In this document: positions 30,815-39,412 of the stretch, piece by piece | How the letters are laid out: each line of letters starts with the position of its first letter | How positions within the stretch are numbered: position 1 is the first letter of the stretch | From: Streptomyces chrestomyceticus JCM 4735 | GTDB taxonomy: Bacteria > Actinomycetota > Actinomycetes > Streptomycetales > Streptomycetaceae | NCBI RefSeq assembly: GCF_003865135.1 | Contig: NZ_BHZC01000001.1 | Span: 2,170,001 to 2,234,000 of the forward strand | DNA length: 64,000 nucleotides | Direction: 5' to 3' | Notes under the pieces: model-generated | What the model saw: the letters and a program-made list of their open reading frames with translations, nothing else | What the model was told of the DNA's origin: nothing | Database searches by the model: none | Position numbers and translations under genes: made by a program

Positions 30815-31453
30815 GTGAAGTACACGCTGACCGAACAGCAGACTGACATGCTCCGCCAGATCGCCGCAGAACCCGCCGCCGTCCGCGTCCCCCTCAAAAG
30901 TTCGAACACGGCCTGGGGCCTTGAGCAGCGTGGGCTGATCGAGCGGATCTGGCGCGACAGCGGGCACGTTGCGGTGGTGACTTCGAACGGCCGCCACTTC
31001 CTCAAGCACCGGGGAGGCCCCAGCCGAGAAGGAGCGCTTGACCTGTGACGCCGAACAGGCCGAGCGCGCTCCTGCTGACGGAGCCGAGCTGATCGCACTA
31101 CTCCAGTCCGCCGCCGGTGCGAAGCTCACTGTCCCTGATCCGGGACCGCGGCCCGGGGTCGGTGGCGGGCGGCTTACTACGACGCGCTTCACCACGGCCA
31201 CATACCGGGACAACACAAGCTGCTCTGGACCGGCCGGCAGCGTGGTGACTGGGTCTTCACACTGGTCGACGAGGAAGCCGGGAAGGCTGCGCAACCGCCG
31301 GTTCCGGCGCCGCCGCGAAGCCCGGGCGACCACGGAATCCGCCGCGGCCCCCGGCACCACGGAGTGCGCGCAGCCCTCCGGCACCGCCGAGCCCGCACCA
31401 GGCACCGACACCGCGCTGCCCACGGAAGGCCCCGCGCGGCCACAGCCCGGTGA
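30815..31453 (+). pseudogene. Conserved Streptomyces protein of unknown function, frameshifted
   Basis: A GTG with GGAG upstream opens a winged-helix-like reading frame (YTLTEQQTDMLRQIAAEP, SSNTAWGLEQRGLIERIW, GHVAVVTSNGRHFLKH). At about 31007-31022 the homologous reading jumps frame (AEKERLTCDAEQAERAPADG), then returns near 31140-31162 to the first frame (RWRAAYYDALHHGHIP, KLLWTGRQRGDWVFTLVDEEA). I recall intact Streptomyces proteins with exactly this order, so the locus is one gene with at least two compensating indels, both beside G or C runs, and a third shift is possible near the end. The tail is truncated relative to family members. Function unknown; the start suggests DNA binding. Confidence 0.6.
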
Positions 31454-31548
31454 ACGGCGCTGCACCGCGGCTTCGGGCCAGCTCAACCGGCGGTCGCCAC
31501 AATGGTCCCGACCACCGCTCCGGCCGGACCGGCGGTGACGGAGGGGTG

Positions 31549-31650
31549 ATGTCCGCGGAAGTCCTGGAGTACCCGAGTACAAGAGGATCAGTCCGCGTGG
31601 ACGTGGACCCCGCAATCGGCCTCAAAGGCGCCGCCCCGAAGCGAACCTGA
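31549..31650 (+). CDS. 33-aa ORF resembling the N-terminus of a Trypco1-type domain
   Basis: ATG at 31549 with GAGGGG upstream encodes EVLEYPSTRGSVRVDVDP and stops after 33 codons. The strand pattern (E-Y/F-P, then SVxVxVD) resembles the first two beta-strands of the trypsin-associated Trypco1 domain of actinobacterial conflict systems, normally ~100 aa. It is probably a truncated remnant, with a terminator hairpin right after the stop. Confidence 0.35.
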   Translation: MSAEVLEYPSTRGSVRVDVDPAIGLKGAAPKRT

Positions 31651-31654
31651 GGGC

Positions 31655-31675
31655 CGCCAGGGGAGCCCCCTGGCG
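31655..31675. terminator. Terminator hairpin between convergent genes
   Basis: CGCCAGGGG (31655-31663) and CCCCTGGCG (31667-31675) form a 9-bp stem with a 3-nt loop. It lies between the stop of the small ORF (+) and the stop of the TIR-like gene (-). Confidence 0.6.
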
Positions 31676-31710
31676 ACCCTTGACGTGGGTCCGAAGTCCC
31701 TTGGACCTGC

Positions 31711-32769
31711 TCAGGCGTCCTTCAACGCCACAGCCAGGCCCTGCAGCTCTTCCAGCACTGACACACTCCGGAGCATGGCCTGGAGGGCCGCAGTGATCCG
31801 CCGGGCGGGTCGGCGCAGGTGGCGGCTGGAGGCGCCGAACATGTTGATCAGTGCCGTCACCTCCTGGAAGGAGCCCGCTGCAGCCTGTACTTCCATGGGG
31901 GCCATGGCAACCTGCTCCAGCACCCCCTCCGCACCCTCCGGCCATTCGCAGCGTGGTGTGTTCCCGGCCCACTCCAGGAACGCACGGAATGCGACGACGC
32001 TGGATCCCATGCGCTCCGCGAAGCGTTTGGCCGCTGCCTCCAAGTCATCGGCCGGCCCGTCGATGGCTTTGGCCATGCGGTTGACCACGACCATCTTCAT
32101 GCTCATCGAAGCCCCGGGGTGACTGACACGCGCCATGTCCTCTCCGATCAACCCCATCATCTCTCCGAGATCCGTCATGGCGGACTCCACGTCGGCCATG
32201 TCGCCGGAGATGGCTTCCAACTGCGCCTCTGCTTCGACGACCAGATCGAACAGGCCAGGGGCCTCCTCGTCGTCCTCGACGGTGGGCTCCGTGCTGAGCT
32301 GGGGAACCGGCCCCATGGGTAGAGACGGTGCGCTGCCTCCGCGCATCGCCTCCGCCAGTACGCTCGTCAGTTGCTGCCGGGCGGCGACGGTATCGGCGGG
32401 GTGCGAGGGGAACGGGATGCGAGGCGTCGTCATATCGGGCCCCGGGGGCTGGTCGGTTCCTTTGGTGACATGGACAGTGCACCGACCGAGAGCATGTCGC
32501 ACCCCGAGCCGGAAGGACAGCTCTGTGTCGGATCCGCTGAGGTCCGCGATGACGACGTCCGCTTCGGTGAGAATGTGCAGTAGCTGGTTCATCGGCAAGC
32601 CGGCCTCCCTGAGCCTGTCGGCTCGTATGAAGGTGAGACCGAGCTGTTGGCACGCGGGACGCACAAGCTCCTCATAGAGGACAGCGGACCGGTGTTGTGC
32701 CTCCGGTATGCAGTCATCAGAAGGATGGGGGGCGGTCGTCGTCCCGCAGATAGCGAGGCAAGTGGGCAT
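31711..32769 (-). CDS. TIR/nucleoside-deoxyribosyltransferase-like domain protein with helical C-terminus
   Basis: 352-aa cytoplasmic protein. Residues ~1-140 have the Rossmann-like layout of the TIR-related deoxyribosyltransferase/hydrolase superfamily: YEELVRPACQQLGLTFIRAD, ILTEADVVIADLSG and LGVRHALGRCTVHVT. In active relatives the segment after IADLSG reads NxNVxYELGxxHA; here it is SDTELSFRLGVRHA, so the catalytic Glu of YELG is replaced by Arg, though a Glu lies four residues earlier. The C-terminal ~200 residues are helical (Met/Glu/Ala-rich) with no recognised domain. ATG at 32769 follows AGGAG. It is the last gene of the minus-strand island block. Role in NAD or nucleotide sensing or cleavage is inference from the fold. 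Confidence 0.6.
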   Translation of the reverse strand: MPTCLAICGTTTAPHPSDDCIPEAQHRSAVLYEELVRPACQQLGLTFIRADRLREAGLPMNQLLHILTEADVVIADLSGSDTELSFRLGVRHALGRCTVHVTKGTDQPPGPDMTTPRIPFPSHPADTVAARQQLTSVLAEAMRGGSAPSLPMGPVPQLSTEPTVEDDEEAPGLFDLVVEAEAQLEAISGDMADVESAMTDLGEMMGLIGEDMARVSHPGASMSMKMVVVNRMAKAIDGPADDLEAAAKRFAERMGSSVVAFRAFLEWAGNTPRCEWPEGAEGVLEQVAMAPMEVQAAAGSFQEVTALINMFGASSRHLRRPARRITAALQAMLRSVSVLEELQGLAVALKDA

Positions 32770-32841
32770 GGCAGGCTCCTTCACGAAGAGTCCGGGGAGG
32801 CCCTGCCGGCGGCCACGCAGCCGACAGGGCGAAGTGGATAG

Positions 32842-33114
32842 TCAGTCGAAGAGAGTGAGCGCCACTCCGTCGGCGACCTCGTCGGCGAAGACCGGATGCT
32901 CCTCGATGCCCAGTGCACGCAGCAGCTCCACGGTGAGCACCCGGTGGCGCCAGCCGACCCGAACCGTGGAGCAGGGGAAGGCATCCTGCGCCACCAGCCG
33001 GTAGGCGGTGCTCAGGCACATACCGAACGCCCTGGCCGCCGTTCGCAGATCGACGCTGACCGGAAGGTTGAAGATCTCGCGGAAGGTGAGGGGTGTCTCG
33101 ACGCGGTCGGTCAT
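32842..33114 (-). CDS. AlpA/HTH_17-like DNA-binding protein
   Basis: 90-aa protein with a helix-turn-helix in VSVDLRTAARAFGMCLSTAY followed by RLVAQDAFPCSTVRVGWRHRVLTVELLRAL, the wing typical of AlpA/excisionase-like proteins. Such small HTH proteins are common in integrative elements and conflict islands. GGGGAGGAG precedes the ATG; the start overlaps the stop of the upstream gene (ATGA), so the pair is translationally coupled. There is a 72-bp gap to the TIR-like gene downstream. Confidence 0.75.
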   Translation of the reverse strand: MTDRVETPLTFREIFNLPVSVDLRTAARAFGMCLSTAYRLVAQDAFPCSTVRVGWRHRVLTVELLRALGIEEHPVFADEVADGVALTLFD

Positions 33115-33840
33115 CCGCTCCTCCCCGCACGCCGCAGCGAGATCGTGGCGACCTGACGGCCCCGGCCCGAATATCCGACGCTCGCGGCCGTGCCGGTCAC
33201 GCCCCAGGTCCGGGCCAGCGCGCCGAGTCGCACCCCCTCGACGCGGTGAGCGGGAACCGTGATCCGTACCGTGGCCGAGAGCCCGGCGCGGCGCGGGATC
33301 GGGTCGTAGTCCGCTTGCCAGTAGTCTTCTGCGTCCACGTCGATGGGAGCACCGCCGACGCTCTCCACGTCGTCCACGGGCACGTCGAGGCGAGCCTTGC
33401 GCCACACATTCCACGCCCGTGAACAGGCTGAGCGCAGCACTGCTCCGCCGGGGTCGGGGTCCTCTGCTACGACCTCCGCCAGCGCTTCGAGGTAGCAGGT
33501 GACGAGCTCGGCCTCGACCTCTCCTCGTTCGGCGCGGAAACGCCAGGTGATTTTGAAAGCGGTGCCGCGAAGCCCAGGGAGCCCCAGCCACACGACCGCC
33601 GTCGGCCAGGCGGATCCATCGACGTCGAAGTGGAAGCGCTCCACGACCTGACGCCACAAGGCCGCACGTGCTGCGGGGCACGCTGAGCGGTCATACAGCA
33701 GTTGGCGGGCCCGCACCAGGGTCAGAGGCACGCCGTCCTGTTCCGACCCGTCCAAAGAGTCGTAAGGGGGGCGTCGGATCGTTGTCGACGAACTGACGCT
33801 CGACGGTGGCGAAGATGCCGGGGTGCCAGGGAAGTGACAT
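33111..33840 (-). pseudogene. Conserved actinobacterial protein of unknown function, one apparent frameshift
   Basis: ATG at 33838-33840 with an excellent GGAGG site opens SLPWHPGIFATVERQFVDND, then the frame breaks at a run of six G (33766-33771; C run on the coding strand). Removing one base joins it to PYDSLDGSEQDGVPLTLVRA and the rest, giving about 242 residues. The family is familiar from Streptomyces integrative regions, usually next to an AlpA-like HTH gene as here; a helical middle (RSACSRAWNVWRKARLDV) and C-terminal strands (SATVRITVPAHRVEG) are visible. Function unknown. Because the ribosome site and both halves are well preserved, the frameshift is probably an assembly error and the gene intact. 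Confidence 0.65.
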
Positions 33841-33852
33841 CGGTCCTCCTGA

Positions 33853-35880
33853 TCAATCGGGCTGCGCCATCGGGGTGTTGCCGCGCCATACAGCCAGCGC
33901 TCTGGCTGCCGGCTCCTTGCCAGGGATGGTGTCCGGGCCCCTTTCGACAGCCAGGAGCCAGCGAAGGAAGCCGGGCTGCCGGGCAACCACCAAGCCATCG
34001 AGAAGTTCTCTCAGCGCCCGGGTCCGGTGCTCCGCACCGTCCGCCTCGGAGCACCAGACGAGGAGGACGTCTCGCATGTCCACGAAGGTGATCGACTCGT
34101 TCAGGGCATGTCCTGCCAGCTGAACCGTGTTCGATGCCAACTCGGCGTCCGTGCGGATTCGGTCGCTCCACCACGCGAGGTCCGTGCTCGCCATTAAGGG
34201 AAAGGTGAGGGCTGCCAGCAGACTGGGAATACCGTCGGACTCCGTCCAGTCACGCATGCGGCGCAGGACAGTTGCCCTGGCTATGGAGTCGCCGGCTTCG
34301 AAGCGCTGCATCAGCACATGCGTGATGACGGTGACGACGGACAGGTCTTCCGCGTCGTCGGCCGATGTCCCCATCAGCCGTTGCAGCCACCGTAGGGCCT
34401 GCTCGTCCGTGACCCGGCCGCGGTCGGAGTGGCAGGCGTATGCCACTGCCTTGCGCAACGGCGTCTCGCTCGCGACGCTCCATTGCTCGAGCAGGTCAAC
34501 CGCTCTCCGTGCCGTAACCGGATCGTGAACAGCCGACGCCAGGCACCATGCGGCCACCTCAGGAGCCAATGTCGAGGGGGTCAGCGCCAGGTCGCGCAGG
34601 AGTCCCATGGACCGGCCGCCTGTCGCCACTGCCATGGCGGCGACCGCCCGGCCGGCCCGTTCGATCTGGTCCGCTTCGTGGTCGGGACCGGCAAGCCAGG
34701 TGTGCAGCAGGGGCACGAGCTCCGTGTGATCACGGCACAGGATCTCCCACACGGGCTCACTCACCGCAGGCCAGAAAAAGGACACTGTGTCCGTGGCCTC
34801 CTTCCCGGCGCGCTGCACACGGTGCGCACCGAGGAGCCGCAGGGTCTCGCACAAGGGCCGCTGCCGGGTAGCGTCGCCCGAGTGTTCACGCGCACCCCGC
34901 GCGCCAGGGTCCTGCTCCCTTCCCGCTCCCGCCAGACACACCAGGTCCCCGGCCCGCTCCATCACAACGCTGCGGTGCAGGCCTCCGTAGACGTTGATGG
35001 AGAGCAGATGGGCGAGGAGAGCGAAATCCGCCTGGGCCCGAGCGACGACTTCTGGAGCCTCGGCTCGGGCCAAGAGACGTACGATCTCCGCACCGGAGGC
35101 TCCGCTCGCGACCCCCAGCCGTAGTACGGCTTCCGCTGCCTGCGCCGCGTGACGTGGCGGAAGTCCCTCAGGCAACAGCTCATCGAGTTGCCCCGGCTCC
35201 AGAGCCTTCAACCACTGTGCGCACGCCTCCTCGTCGGAGCAGCCGTCCGAGAGATGGGCGGTGAAGACCTTTCGCGAGTCCGGTGGGCGGTGGCGCACGA
35301 CCGGCACGCCCAGGTGGTCCCCCAATCCGCCGGCCAGTCCTGGGGCATCCGCCAGCACGATGACGAGATGCGCCCCCGCGTCAGCCAAGAGTGTCTCCAG
35401 GCGGGACAGGTCCCATGCACGAAGCGCGAACGGGTCCGGAGGCTCCATCACCAGATATCCGTGCACACCCTGAGCCCGCGGCCCCCACCTCGAGAGGTTG
35501 ACAGCCCCGTCCACCTGGACGAGCACGGGTTCCTCCTTGCCGTGGGCCAGCAGGTTGAGGGCGTGTGTCTCGCGCCCGGTCCCTGGTTCCCCGATGAGCA
35601 CGGCGATATTGGAGTCGAGCGCGACGAGCGCGTCCTCGAAGCACGGTGGCCGCACGAAGCGCCGCCTCGCCGTCTTCAGGTACCTGGCCCGTACGGGGCC
35701 TTGCCGCATCGGTCCGGTGGTCGTGCCGCCCTCCGTCGCGGTGGACACGACCTGCCGTTGGTCACCCGTCACCAGGCCAGTGTTGACGGTGCCGTGCGGA
35801 GCCACGACCACCATCTCCCGGCCGGCCAGAGCCGCTACGAGCGTGTCCAGGTCGCCGACCTGTGGAACCTCAGCTGCCAC
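33853..35880 (-). CDS. STAND-like NTPase with N-terminal signalling motif (copy 1)
   Basis: About 675 aa. Near residues 30-41 is a GTVNTGLVTGDQ motif related to those in the neighbouring genes. A P-loop follows at about 97-106 (IGEPGTGRETHALNLL), where the invariant Walker A Lys is Arg, and a hydrophobic strand HLVIVLAD serves as Walker B. The C-terminal 350 residues are helical repeats (many short amphipathic Ala/Leu helices), the usual sensor scaffold of STAND proteins. Overall it is paralogous to the protein at 37229-39412. The GTG at 35880 has GGAG 6 nt upstream; a GTG at 35892 is possible. It overlaps the preceding small ORF by 11 bp. Inferred role: ligand-triggered oligomerisation switch. 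Confidence 0.6.
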   Translation of the reverse strand: MAAEVPQVGDLDTLVAALAGREMVVVAPHGTVNTGLVTGDQRQVVSTATEGGTTTGPMRQGPVRARYLKTARRRFVRPPCFEDALVALDSNIAVLIGEPGTGRETHALNLLAHGKEEPVLVQVDGAVNLSRWGPRAQGVHGYLVMEPPDPFALRAWDLSRLETLLADAGAHLVIVLADAPGLAGGLGDHLGVPVVRHRPPDSRKVFTAHLSDGCSDEEACAQWLKALEPGQLDELLPEGLPPRHAAQAAEAVLRLGVASGASGAEIVRLLARAEAPEVVARAQADFALLAHLLSINVYGGLHRSVVMERAGDLVCLAGAGREQDPGARGAREHSGDATRQRPLCETLRLLGAHRVQRAGKEATDTVSFFWPAVSEPVWEILCRDHTELVPLLHTWLAGPDHEADQIERAGRAVAAMAVATGGRSMGLLRDLALTPSTLAPEVAAWCLASAVHDPVTARRAVDLLEQWSVASETPLRKAVAYACHSDRGRVTDEQALRWLQRLMGTSADDAEDLSVVTVITHVLMQRFEAGDSIARATVLRRMRDWTESDGIPSLLAALTFPLMASTDLAWWSDRIRTDAELASNTVQLAGHALNESITFVDMRDVLLVWCSEADGAEHRTRALRELLDGLVVARQPGFLRWLLAVERGPDTIPGKEPAARALAVWRGNTPMAQPD

Positions 35881-36115
35881 TGTCGGCTCCACCGTCAGAG
35901 TGGCCGGAAATCTCGATGGCGGTCATGTGCTGGCCACCGTGGACGGTGCCGGTGTTGATGATCCCGCGTTCGGCGTTCAAGACCGTCGCAGGCGGAGCTG
36001 CCCCCTCACAGTGGGCTTCCGGCACTGCGCGATGGACGGCTCCTGCCTCGGCGACCCCCTGCGGCCGACGGAACACACTGACGTTGTCCGTACTGCGATC
36101 TTCTTCTGCTCGCAT
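35870..36115 (-). CDS. 81-aa ORF carrying the shared INTGTVHGGQ motif
   Basis: ATG at 36115 with GGAAGG upstream. The first 45 residues are unstructured and charged; residues 51-62 read GIINTGTVHGGQ, almost identical to the motif at the cyclase C-terminus (260-273) and the NTPase copy 2 N-terminus (62-73). It then ends in a polar tail. It overlaps the start of NTPase copy 1 by 11 bp. It may be an adaptor or regulator that shares the signalling tag, or the remnant of an effector whose enzymatic domain is lost. Confidence 0.55.
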   Translation of the reverse strand: MRAEEDRSTDNVSVFRRPQGVAEAGAVHRAVPEAHCEGAAPPATVLNAERGIINTGTVHGGQHMTAIEISGHSDGGADSGS

Positions 36116-36281
36116 GTCGTCCTTCCATGCTTCTGAACGCCCTGAAGGTTGAGCGGGCGCCCGCCTCTTGGACACATCGAGAGTCCCGCGAGTCTGTTCC
36201 CGACACCGCTCCCGATGCCCAGAAACCAGGTGACCGTAGTCACACATTGAAAGGGCCTGCAGCAGGGCATCGAACACAAAT

Positions 36282-36317
36282 GGGCGAGTGCGCTACCCGA
36301 AGGCAGCGCACTCGCCC
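36282..36317 (-). terminator. Terminator after the 294-aa gene
   Basis: A 13-bp perfect stem, GGGCGAGTGCGCT (36282-36294) against AGCGCACTCGCCC (36305-36317), lies 31 bp beyond the stop at 36348; on the minus strand ATTTGTG follows. It separates the island's minus-strand block into two transcription units. Confidence 0.75.
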
Positions 36318-36347
36318 TTGATGCGTTTATCAGGTAAGACGGATGAG

Positions 36348-37232
36348 TCAGGTCGCTTCGCCGGGAACCGGGCGCGCGAGCGCGGAAATCCGATCGCGCA
36401 GGAGGTAGGAAATCTCTTTGCGTTCCTGCTCCGTCAGCGTGCCCAACAACACCGCCAATTCCTCCTGCCAGTCGGTGCGCGGAGGGCTCAGCAGATCCTG
36501 GTGATCGACAGCCCAGTCCAGCACTTGGCTCACCTGGTCGGGGTGCCTGAGCAGCCAGAGCGCCGCCAGTGACACCGGCCCGGCGCGAAGCGCCTGGAGG
36601 CAGAACTCGTACTCACCACGACGGCTGGTAGTCCAGGAATAACGGACTCCCTCACCTTCCTCATGACCGAGGAGCAGTTCCTCACCGGTTTCCCGGAGTC
36701 GCACGTCGAACACCCGGTAACTCAGTCCCGTTGCCTCCAGGCGTTGCGGCATGCCGAGATGCTGCGTGATCTCCGGGGCCCCCAGCCCACTGCCGGCCAC
36801 CGCCTGAGCTTCGCCCAAGTGGTGCAGTGCGCTCGTCAGGTGGGTCCGCACCACATGCCAGCCGTGCAGGGTTCTCGTGCGCACAACGCGCACGGGGTCA
36901 TGGACCCACCACGAGACCCACAGATCCACCGATTCGGTGCCGTACACCGTGGGAAGACCGACCGCCCGGGTGTCCACGTGCTCGGACGTGTCCACCCGGA
37001 AGGCATCGGTGTAGATTCCACGCAGGCCGGGCGCTGCGGCTTCGTCCGGCATGGGCACGTAGGCATCTGTGTCGTCCGGATCCCCACGACGGCCGAGGAA
37101 GAAGTAGTTCCCGGCCGCGTCTTTGAGCACCAGCGAATCGTCTTTCGCCGCAGACCAGCGATGACTGAGTATTTCCCGCCAGGGCGGCCTGGTGGTTCGG
37201 AAATAGAGACGCTCGGCGGATTCTTCACTCAT
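36348..37232 (-). CDS. Conserved protein of unknown function, island operon
   Basis: 294 aa, soluble, no signal peptide. The middle (ESVDLWVSWWVHDPVRVV, VVRTHLTSALHHLG, RLEATGLSYRVFDVRL) faintly recalls an SPFH/Band-7 core: a strand-rich part, VxDP, helices and a final strand. The C-terminus is helical (QVSQVLDWAVDHQDLL, LTEQERKEISYLLRDRI). I would not assign a function. GGAGG precedes the ATG, which overlaps the stop of NTPase copy 2 (ATGA), so it is made together with that NTPase and may be its partner or effector. Confidence 0.6.
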   Translation of the reverse strand: MSEESAERLYFRTTRPPWREILSHRWSAAKDDSLVLKDAAGNYFFLGRRGDPDDTDAYVPMPDEAAAPGLRGIYTDAFRVDTSEHVDTRAVGLPTVYGTESVDLWVSWWVHDPVRVVRTRTLHGWHVVRTHLTSALHHLGEAQAVAGSGLGAPEITQHLGMPQRLEATGLSYRVFDVRLRETGEELLLGHEEGEGVRYSWTTSRRGEYEFCLQALRAGPVSLAALWLLRHPDQVSQVLDWAVDHQDLLSPPRTDWQEELAVLLGTLTEQERKEISYLLRDRISALARPVPGEAT

Positions 37233-39412
37233 ACTGCCTCCCACTGCTCGCCGGCCCGCCAACTGCTGAGCGAAGCCCGCGCCGTAGCCAACCCGGCCCA
37301 GCCGTCCGCGCCTTTCTCGTCCATCTCCACGAACAACCGGAACTCGCCGCATCGCATGGACCGGGCCAAGGCGACAAATAAATTCTCCACCGCCCTGGAC
37401 AGCGTTTCGTCCCATCGCCCCCAGTCGGCCCAGCGCAACAATGCCGCGCAGGTCGCGTCGAACGAATTATCCGCGTTCAACGCACGGCGGACAAGCTTGA
37501 CTATCGCCTCCTCTTCCGGTGCCTCGTCGGCGAGTTTCCTCTTGAACCACTGCGGTGACCCCAACAACTGGCCGAACAGCGCGAGCACCTGCTCCGGGTG
37601 GCATTGCTCCGCGTCCAGCCACTCGATAAGCCGACTGAACACCTTCGCCTCGTTGCCGGCCTGGAACAGGCTCAGGATCGCCACCCGCACGGCCAGCAGG
37701 ACCCTGTCGTCACCCCCGCGCCCCTCCCCGTCCTGGCAGCCCCGTACGCCGAGGAGGAGAGCGTGAAGGAGCTGCAGAGCCAGATCCGGACGTGAAAGCC
37801 CGAATTCAGCGCCACAGGCGTACGCCACCGTCGTCCTCAGACGAAAGTCGGCCGTCAGACTCCACCGCTGAAGGCGATAGCGCACCTCCGCCACGAGTAC
37901 GGGGTCCTCGGCCGCGATGCCCATCGCATTGGCCGCGATGAGACGGCTGGTTGTGCGCTCCGACTCAGCCAGAGCCTGGATGTGCCGCAACGCACGCCGT
38001 CCACCTCCCCACCTCGCCGCCCTGCCCATGAACTGCCCTGCCAGACGGGTGAGCTCGGGGGACCGTTCGACTTCCCGCAGCCACTCGACCAAGAGCTCCG
38101 ACAACTGTCCGTACTCACGCCACACGTGCCTGAGCACCGCCTCGGCCTGCCGGTGCCTGACGAACACGACCGCTTCCACGCTGTGGGTGTAGGCCCCTTC
38201 CGCGCGGATCTCACGCTCCTGCCGGACAGCATGAACAGCATGCAGCAGTTCCGTCAGCGAGCTCCGGAAGACGAAGCCCGGGTTGGGCCGCTCGACCTTC
38301 TCGGCTCCTGAAGCGTCCGCCCCCGGAAGCACGGCGGTCAGGCGGTCCTCGGAGAGCTTCAACAACCGTCCGGCTTCCTCTCTGACAAGTCGGTGGTCCA
38401 AACCCTCATAGACACAGGCAGTCAGCAAGAAGGCCAGAGCATCCGGGTCGCCGCGCAACTCCTGCAAGAGCTCGGGTACTTCCCGCTCGGCTCGGTAGCT
38501 CAGCCGGGATCCCAGGTCACCTAGCGCGTTCGGGTCGCCGTCGGCCGTCACGATGGCCGTCACCAGCTCCACCACTTCGGTAGGCACCAGCTCCGGGACC
38601 AGCAGGTCGCTCAACTCATGCCGCCGGTTCAGCGCTGACAGCAGACGCTCCCGCTGCCACTGATCCGGAATCACTGCTTCGAAGTAACTGCCGAACACCA
38701 TCGCGGGCGGCGGCGGCACGCACACCGTGGGACTGACATGGAGGTCCTGTTCGAGGCGACGCAGCAGGGCCGCGTCGTCAGGCAGCACGATCACCATGCG
38801 CGCCTTGGCCTTCGTCAGCAATGAGCGCACGTGCCCCAGGACACCGGGGCCAAGAGGGCGGGAGGGGAACAGACCGTCCATCAGGTAGCCCCGCGCCGAC
38901 GTATCGGTGGGTTGCCAGCGGTCCAGTTCGATGACGCTGTCCAGCGCTCGCAGCGTGGCTCCTTCCCCACAGCTGACGCGCAGGAGGTTGAGCGCCGCAG
39001 TACGACGCCCGGACCCCGGCCGACCGGCCAGGAACAGCGGCTCTTGCTGCAATTTCTCAAGGGCCGCGTCGAACCAGTCGGGTCGCGCGAACCCGAAGGC
39101 AGCGGCCTGCACCTCCGCCTCCGGGACAGGCCCCTCACGCACCCTGCCTTCCCGCAGCCTCCGCCCGTCATTCGCAGGTTTGTTGTGAACGCGTTGACCG
39201 CCATGGACGGAGCCGGCGTTGATGTTTCCGTGCGGGGCATACACGAACGGACCCGCGGCCCTCGCGGCACCGCCGATAGCATCGATCAAATCGGAGACAC
39301 CGTGCTCGGCTTCCGTACGGTGCAGCTCGTCATCGGGCTGGGAATCCGGCGCGACCGATGTGGGACCGGGCAGCTCCGCCGACCGCGCATCCGCATCCGC
39401 ATCCGGGGTCAC
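37229..39412 (-). CDS. STAND-like NTPase with N-terminal signalling motif (copy 2)
   Basis: 727 aa. The N-terminus starts with an Asp-Ala repeat from a GCATCC tandem repeat, then HGNINAGSVHGGQ at about 61-73 and a linker. The NTPase core has a P-loop at 130-138 (AGRPGSGRRTAALNLL) with Arg in place of the Walker A Lys, as in copy 1, and RMVIVLPDD as a Walker B candidate. Residues from ~400 are helical repeats. The GTG overlaps the cyclase stop (GTGA) and the stop overlaps the next gene (ATGA), so cyclase, NTPase and the 294-aa protein form one coupled operon. The motif position, N-terminal to an NTPase and next to an effector that carries it C-terminally, is the layout of amyloid-motif NLR pairs. 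Confidence 0.62.
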   Translation of the reverse strand: MTPDADADARSAELPGPTSVAPDSQPDDELHRTEAEHGVSDLIDAIGGAARAAGPFVYAPHGNINAGSVHGGQRVHNKPANDGRRLREGRVREGPVPEAEVQAAAFGFARPDWFDAALEKLQQEPLFLAGRPGSGRRTAALNLLRVSCGEGATLRALDSVIELDRWQPTDTSARGYLMDGLFPSRPLGPGVLGHVRSLLTKAKARMVIVLPDDAALLRRLEQDLHVSPTVCVPPPPAMVFGSYFEAVIPDQWQRERLLSALNRRHELSDLLVPELVPTEVVELVTAIVTADGDPNALGDLGSRLSYRAEREVPELLQELRGDPDALAFLLTACVYEGLDHRLVREEAGRLLKLSEDRLTAVLPGADASGAEKVERPNPGFVFRSSLTELLHAVHAVRQEREIRAEGAYTHSVEAVVFVRHRQAEAVLRHVWREYGQLSELLVEWLREVERSPELTRLAGQFMGRAARWGGGRRALRHIQALAESERTTSRLIAANAMGIAAEDPVLVAEVRYRLQRWSLTADFRLRTTVAYACGAEFGLSRPDLALQLLHALLLGVRGCQDGEGRGGDDRVLLAVRVAILSLFQAGNEAKVFSRLIEWLDAEQCHPEQVLALFGQLLGSPQWFKRKLADEAPEEEAIVKLVRRALNADNSFDATCAALLRWADWGRWDETLSRAVENLFVALARSMRCGEFRLFVEMDEKGADGWAGLATARASLSSWRAGEQWEAV

